Shown: piece by piece, positions 61,729 through 64,000 of the stretch | How positions within the stretch are numbered: position 1 is the first letter of the stretch | Layout of the letters: each line of letters begins with the position of its first letter | DNA from: Escherichia ruysiae | GTDB lineage: Bacteria > Pseudomonadota > Gammaproteobacteria > Enterobacterales > Enterobacteriaceae | Direction: 5' to 3' | DNA length: 64,000 bases | Assembly: GCF_031323975.1 (NCBI RefSeq) | Contig: NZ_JAVIWS010000001.1 | Coordinates: 2,232,001-2,296,000 of the forward strand | Program-made: the position numbers and the translations under genes | Notes under the pieces: model-generated | Seen by the model: only the letters and a program-made list of their open reading frames with translations | Told to the model about the DNA's origin: nothing | The model's database searches: none

Positions 61729-64000
61729 ATGTCCGGCTGGCCACGAATTTACTACAAATTACTGAATTTACCATTAAGCATCCTGGTAAAAAGCAAGTCT
61801 ATTCCGGCAGATCCTGCCCCGGAATTGGGGCTCGATACCTCTCGTCCAATTATGTACGTTTTACCGTACAACTCAAAAGCGGATTTGCTGACGTTGCGCG
61901 CCCAGTGCCTGGCGCATGATCTGCCTGATCCATTAGAGCCGCTGGAGGTAGACGGCACGCTACTGCCGCGCTATGTGTTTATTCATGGCGGGCCGCGTGT
62001 TTTCACCTATTACACGCCGAAAGAAGAGTCTATTAAGCTGTTCCACGACTATCTCGATCTGCACCGTAGCAACCCAAATCTGGATGTGCAGATGGTGCCG
62101 GTATCGGTGATGTTTGGTCGTGCGCCAGGACGTGAAAAAGGCGAAGTAAACCCGCCACTACGTATGCTCAACGGCGTGCAGAAATTTTTCGCCGTACTGT
62201 GGCTTGGTCGCGATAGCTTTGTGCGTTTCTCGCCGTCAGTTTCGCTACGCCGCATGGCTGATGAACACGGCACAGATAAAACTATCGCCCAAAAACTGGC
62301 GCGCGTGGCGCGTATGCACTTTGCCCGTCAGCGTCTGGCTGCCGTGGGTCCACGCTTGCCTGCTCGTCAGGATTTGTTTAATAAGCTGCTCGCCTCGCGT
62401 GCAATTGCCAAAGCGGTAGAAGATGAAGCGCGCAGCAAAAAGATCTCCCATGAAAAAGCGCAGCAGAACGCTATTGCGCTGATGGAAGAGATTGCGGCGA
62501 ACTTCTCTTACGAGATGATCCGCCTGACTGACCGTATTCTGGGCTTCACCTGGAACCGGCTCTATCAGGGAATCAACGTCCATAATGCCGAACGCGTTCG
62601 CCAGCTGGCTCACGACGGTCATGAGCTGGTGTATGTGCCATGCCACCGTAGCCACATGGACTACCTGCTGCTCTCTTACGTGCTGTATCACCAGGGGCTG
62701 GTGCCGCCGCATATCGCCGCCGGGATCAACCTGAACTTCTGGCCTGCCGGGCCGATTTTCCGCCGTCTGGGGGCGTTCTTTATTCGCCGTACTTTTAAAG
62801 GCAATAAACTCTACTCCACCGTTTTCCGTGAATATCTCGGCGAACTGTTCAGCCGTGGTTATTCCGTTGAGTACTTTGTGGAAGGCGGTCGTTCGCGTAC
62901 AGGACGTTTGCTTGATCCGAAAACCGGCACACTGTCGATGACCATTCAGGCGATGCTGCGTGGCGGTACGCGTCCGATTACGTTGATTCCGATCTACATC
63001 GGTTATGAGCACGTCATGGAAGTGGGTACTTACGCCAAAGAACTGCGCGGCGCGACGAAAGAGAAAGAGAGCCTGCCGCAGATGCTGCGCGGTTTAAGCA
63101 AACTGCGTAATCTCGGTCAGGGCTATGTCAACTTCGGTGAACCGATGCCGTTGATGACCTATCTCAATCAGCACGTACCAGACTGGCGTGAATCTATTGA
63201 TCCTATCGAAGCTGTACGCCCGGCCTGGTTAACGCCGACAGTCAATAACATTGCTGCCGATCTGATGGTGCGCATTAACAACGCAGGCGCGGCTAACGCC
63301 ATGAACCTGTGCTGTACTGCGCTGCTGGCGTCACGTCAGCGTTCACTCACTCGCGAGCAATTGACTGAGCAGCTGAATTGTTATCTCGATTTGATGCGCA
63401 ACGTGCCTTACTCCACGGACTCTACCGTTCCTTCAGCCAGCGCCGGTGAGCTGATTGATCACGCGCTGCAAATGAACAAGTTTGAAGTTGAGAAAGACAC
63501 CATCGGCGACATTATTATCCTGCCGCGTGAGCAAGCGGTGCTGATGACCTACTATCGCAACAACATTGCGCATATGTTGGTTCTGCCTTCGCTGATGGCA
63601 GCAATTGTGACGCAGCATCGGCACATCTCCCGCGAAGTGTTGATGGAGCACGTCAATGTGCTTTACCCAATGCTAAAAGCGGAGCTGTTCCTGCGCTGGG
63701 AGCGTGACGAGTTGCCGGGTGTTATTGATGCGCTGGCGAATGAGATGCAACGCCAGGGGCTGATTACGCTGCAAGATGATGAGTTACATATCAATCCGGC
63801 GCACTCCCGCACGCTTCAGTTGCTTGCCGCAGGCGCGCGTGAAACGCTGCAACGTTATGCGATTACCTTCTGGCTGTTGAGCGCCAACCCGTCGATCAAT
63901 CGCGGTACGCTGGAGAAAGAGAGCCGCACTGTGGCACAACGTCTTTCCGTGCTGCACGGCATCAACGCACCGGAGTTCTTCGACAAAGCGGTGTTCAGTT
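61729..64000 (+). CDS. plsB: Glycerol-3-phosphate acyltransferase PlsB, 5' part
   Basis: The first 757 or so residues of an approximately 807-residue inner-membrane enzyme acylating sn-glycerol-3-phosphate at position 1. The HX4D catalytic motif (HRSHMD, near 306) and GGRSRTG are visible. Start taken at 61729 (MSGWPRIYY), the K-12 form; an in-frame ATG at 61669 would add 20 residues. The gene runs out of the window. Confidence 0.96.
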   Translation, partial: MSGWPRIYYKLLNLPLSILVKSKSIPADPAPELGLDTSRPIMYVLPYNSKADLLTLRAQCLAHDLPDPLEPLEVDGTLLPRYVFIHGGPRVFTYYTPKEESIKLFHDYLDLHRSNPNLDVQMVPVSVMFGRAPGREKGEVNPPLRMLNGVQKFFAVLWLGRDSFVRFSPSVSLRRMADEHGTDKTIAQKLARVARMHFARQRLAAVGPRLPARQDLFNKLLASRAIAKAVEDEARSKKISHEKAQQNAIALMEEIAANFSYEMIRLTDRILGFTWNRLYQGINVHNAERVRQLAHDGHELVYVPCHRSHMDYLLLSYVLYHQGLVPPHIAAGINLNFWPAGPIFRRLGAFFIRRTFKGNKLYSTVFREYLGELFSRGYSVEYFVEGGRSRTGRLLDPKTGTLSMTIQAMLRGGTRPITLIPIYIGYEHVMEVGTYAKELRGATKEKESLPQMLRGLSKLRNLGQGYVNFGEPMPLMTYLNQHVPDWRESIDPIEAVRPAWLTPTVNNIAADLMVRINNAGAANAMNLCCTALLASRQRSLTREQLTEQLNCYLDLMRNVPYSTDSTVPSASAGELIDHALQMNKFEVEKDTIGDIIILPREQAVLMTYYRNNIAHMLVLPSLMAAIVTQHRHISREVLMEHVNVLYPMLKAELFLRWERDELPGVIDALANEMQRQGLITLQDDELHINPAHSRTLQLLAAGARETLQRYAITFWLLSANPSINRGTLEKESRTVAQRLSVLHGINAPEFFDKAVFS

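Overview
The window is chromosomal DNA of an Escherichia strain. From yjcZ/crfC at the left to plsB at the right, gene content and order match the 92-97 minute region of the E. coli K-12 map, read in the reverse direction. All housekeeping genes are intact and recognisable at protein level. The strain is not K-12-like. As I recall the K-12 map, it lacks the phnC-phnP phosphonate operon, the rpiB-rpiR-als allose region, yjcF and yjbL-yjbM, and several proteins (TyrB, and especially PdeC) differ noticeably from my memory of K-12. A divergent E. coli phylogroup or a closely related Escherichia clade would fit; I cannot decide between them without alignment.

Layout. 1-195: proP upstream region with a consensus CRP site. 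196-5104: yjcZ-crfC, yjdM, yjdN, a BIME repeat, and yjdP, with yjdN and yjdP directly adjacent. 5173-13525: an accessory island. It holds a GNAT-like orphan, a hybrid sensor kinase, a divergent operon of sugar ABC transporter (ATPase, permease, binding protein) plus a PfkB-type kinase, and at the far end an OmpR-type response regulator. 13816-20849: yjcS alkylsulfatase, ytcA and mdtNOP efflux genes. 21047-25368: selenoprotein gene fdhF, yjcO, gltP. 25710-32086: nrfABCDEFG nitrite reductase operon, divergent from acs-yjcH-actP (32480-36599). 36638-38718: an LrgA/LrgB pair and a divergent LysR regulator where K-12 has yjcF. 38754-44913: yjcE, ghxP, RyjA RNA, soxR/soxS, pdeC. 45361-49350: yjcB, ssb and uvrA (shared SOS box). 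49516-58708: yjbR, yjbQ, aphA, tyrB, alr, dnaB, qorA, pspG, dusA, zur. 58750-64000: yjbJ, the dgkA-lexA-dinF cluster with two LexA boxes, and the 5' part of plsB.

The most system-like element is the 5.2-13.5 kb island. A TorS-like hybrid kinase and an OmpR-type regulator flank a ribose-type ABC transporter and a sugar kinase. The kinase-transporter intergenic region carries a 9-bp-phased direct repeat resembling TorR boxes, so I infer a two-component-controlled uptake and phosphorylation pathway for an unidentified sugar. The rest of the window is conventional core genome whose regulatory sites can be read directly: SoxR operator, LexA boxes, sigma-54 promoters of fdhF and pspG, the FNR and NarL/NarP sites of nrfA, and the fdhF SECIS.
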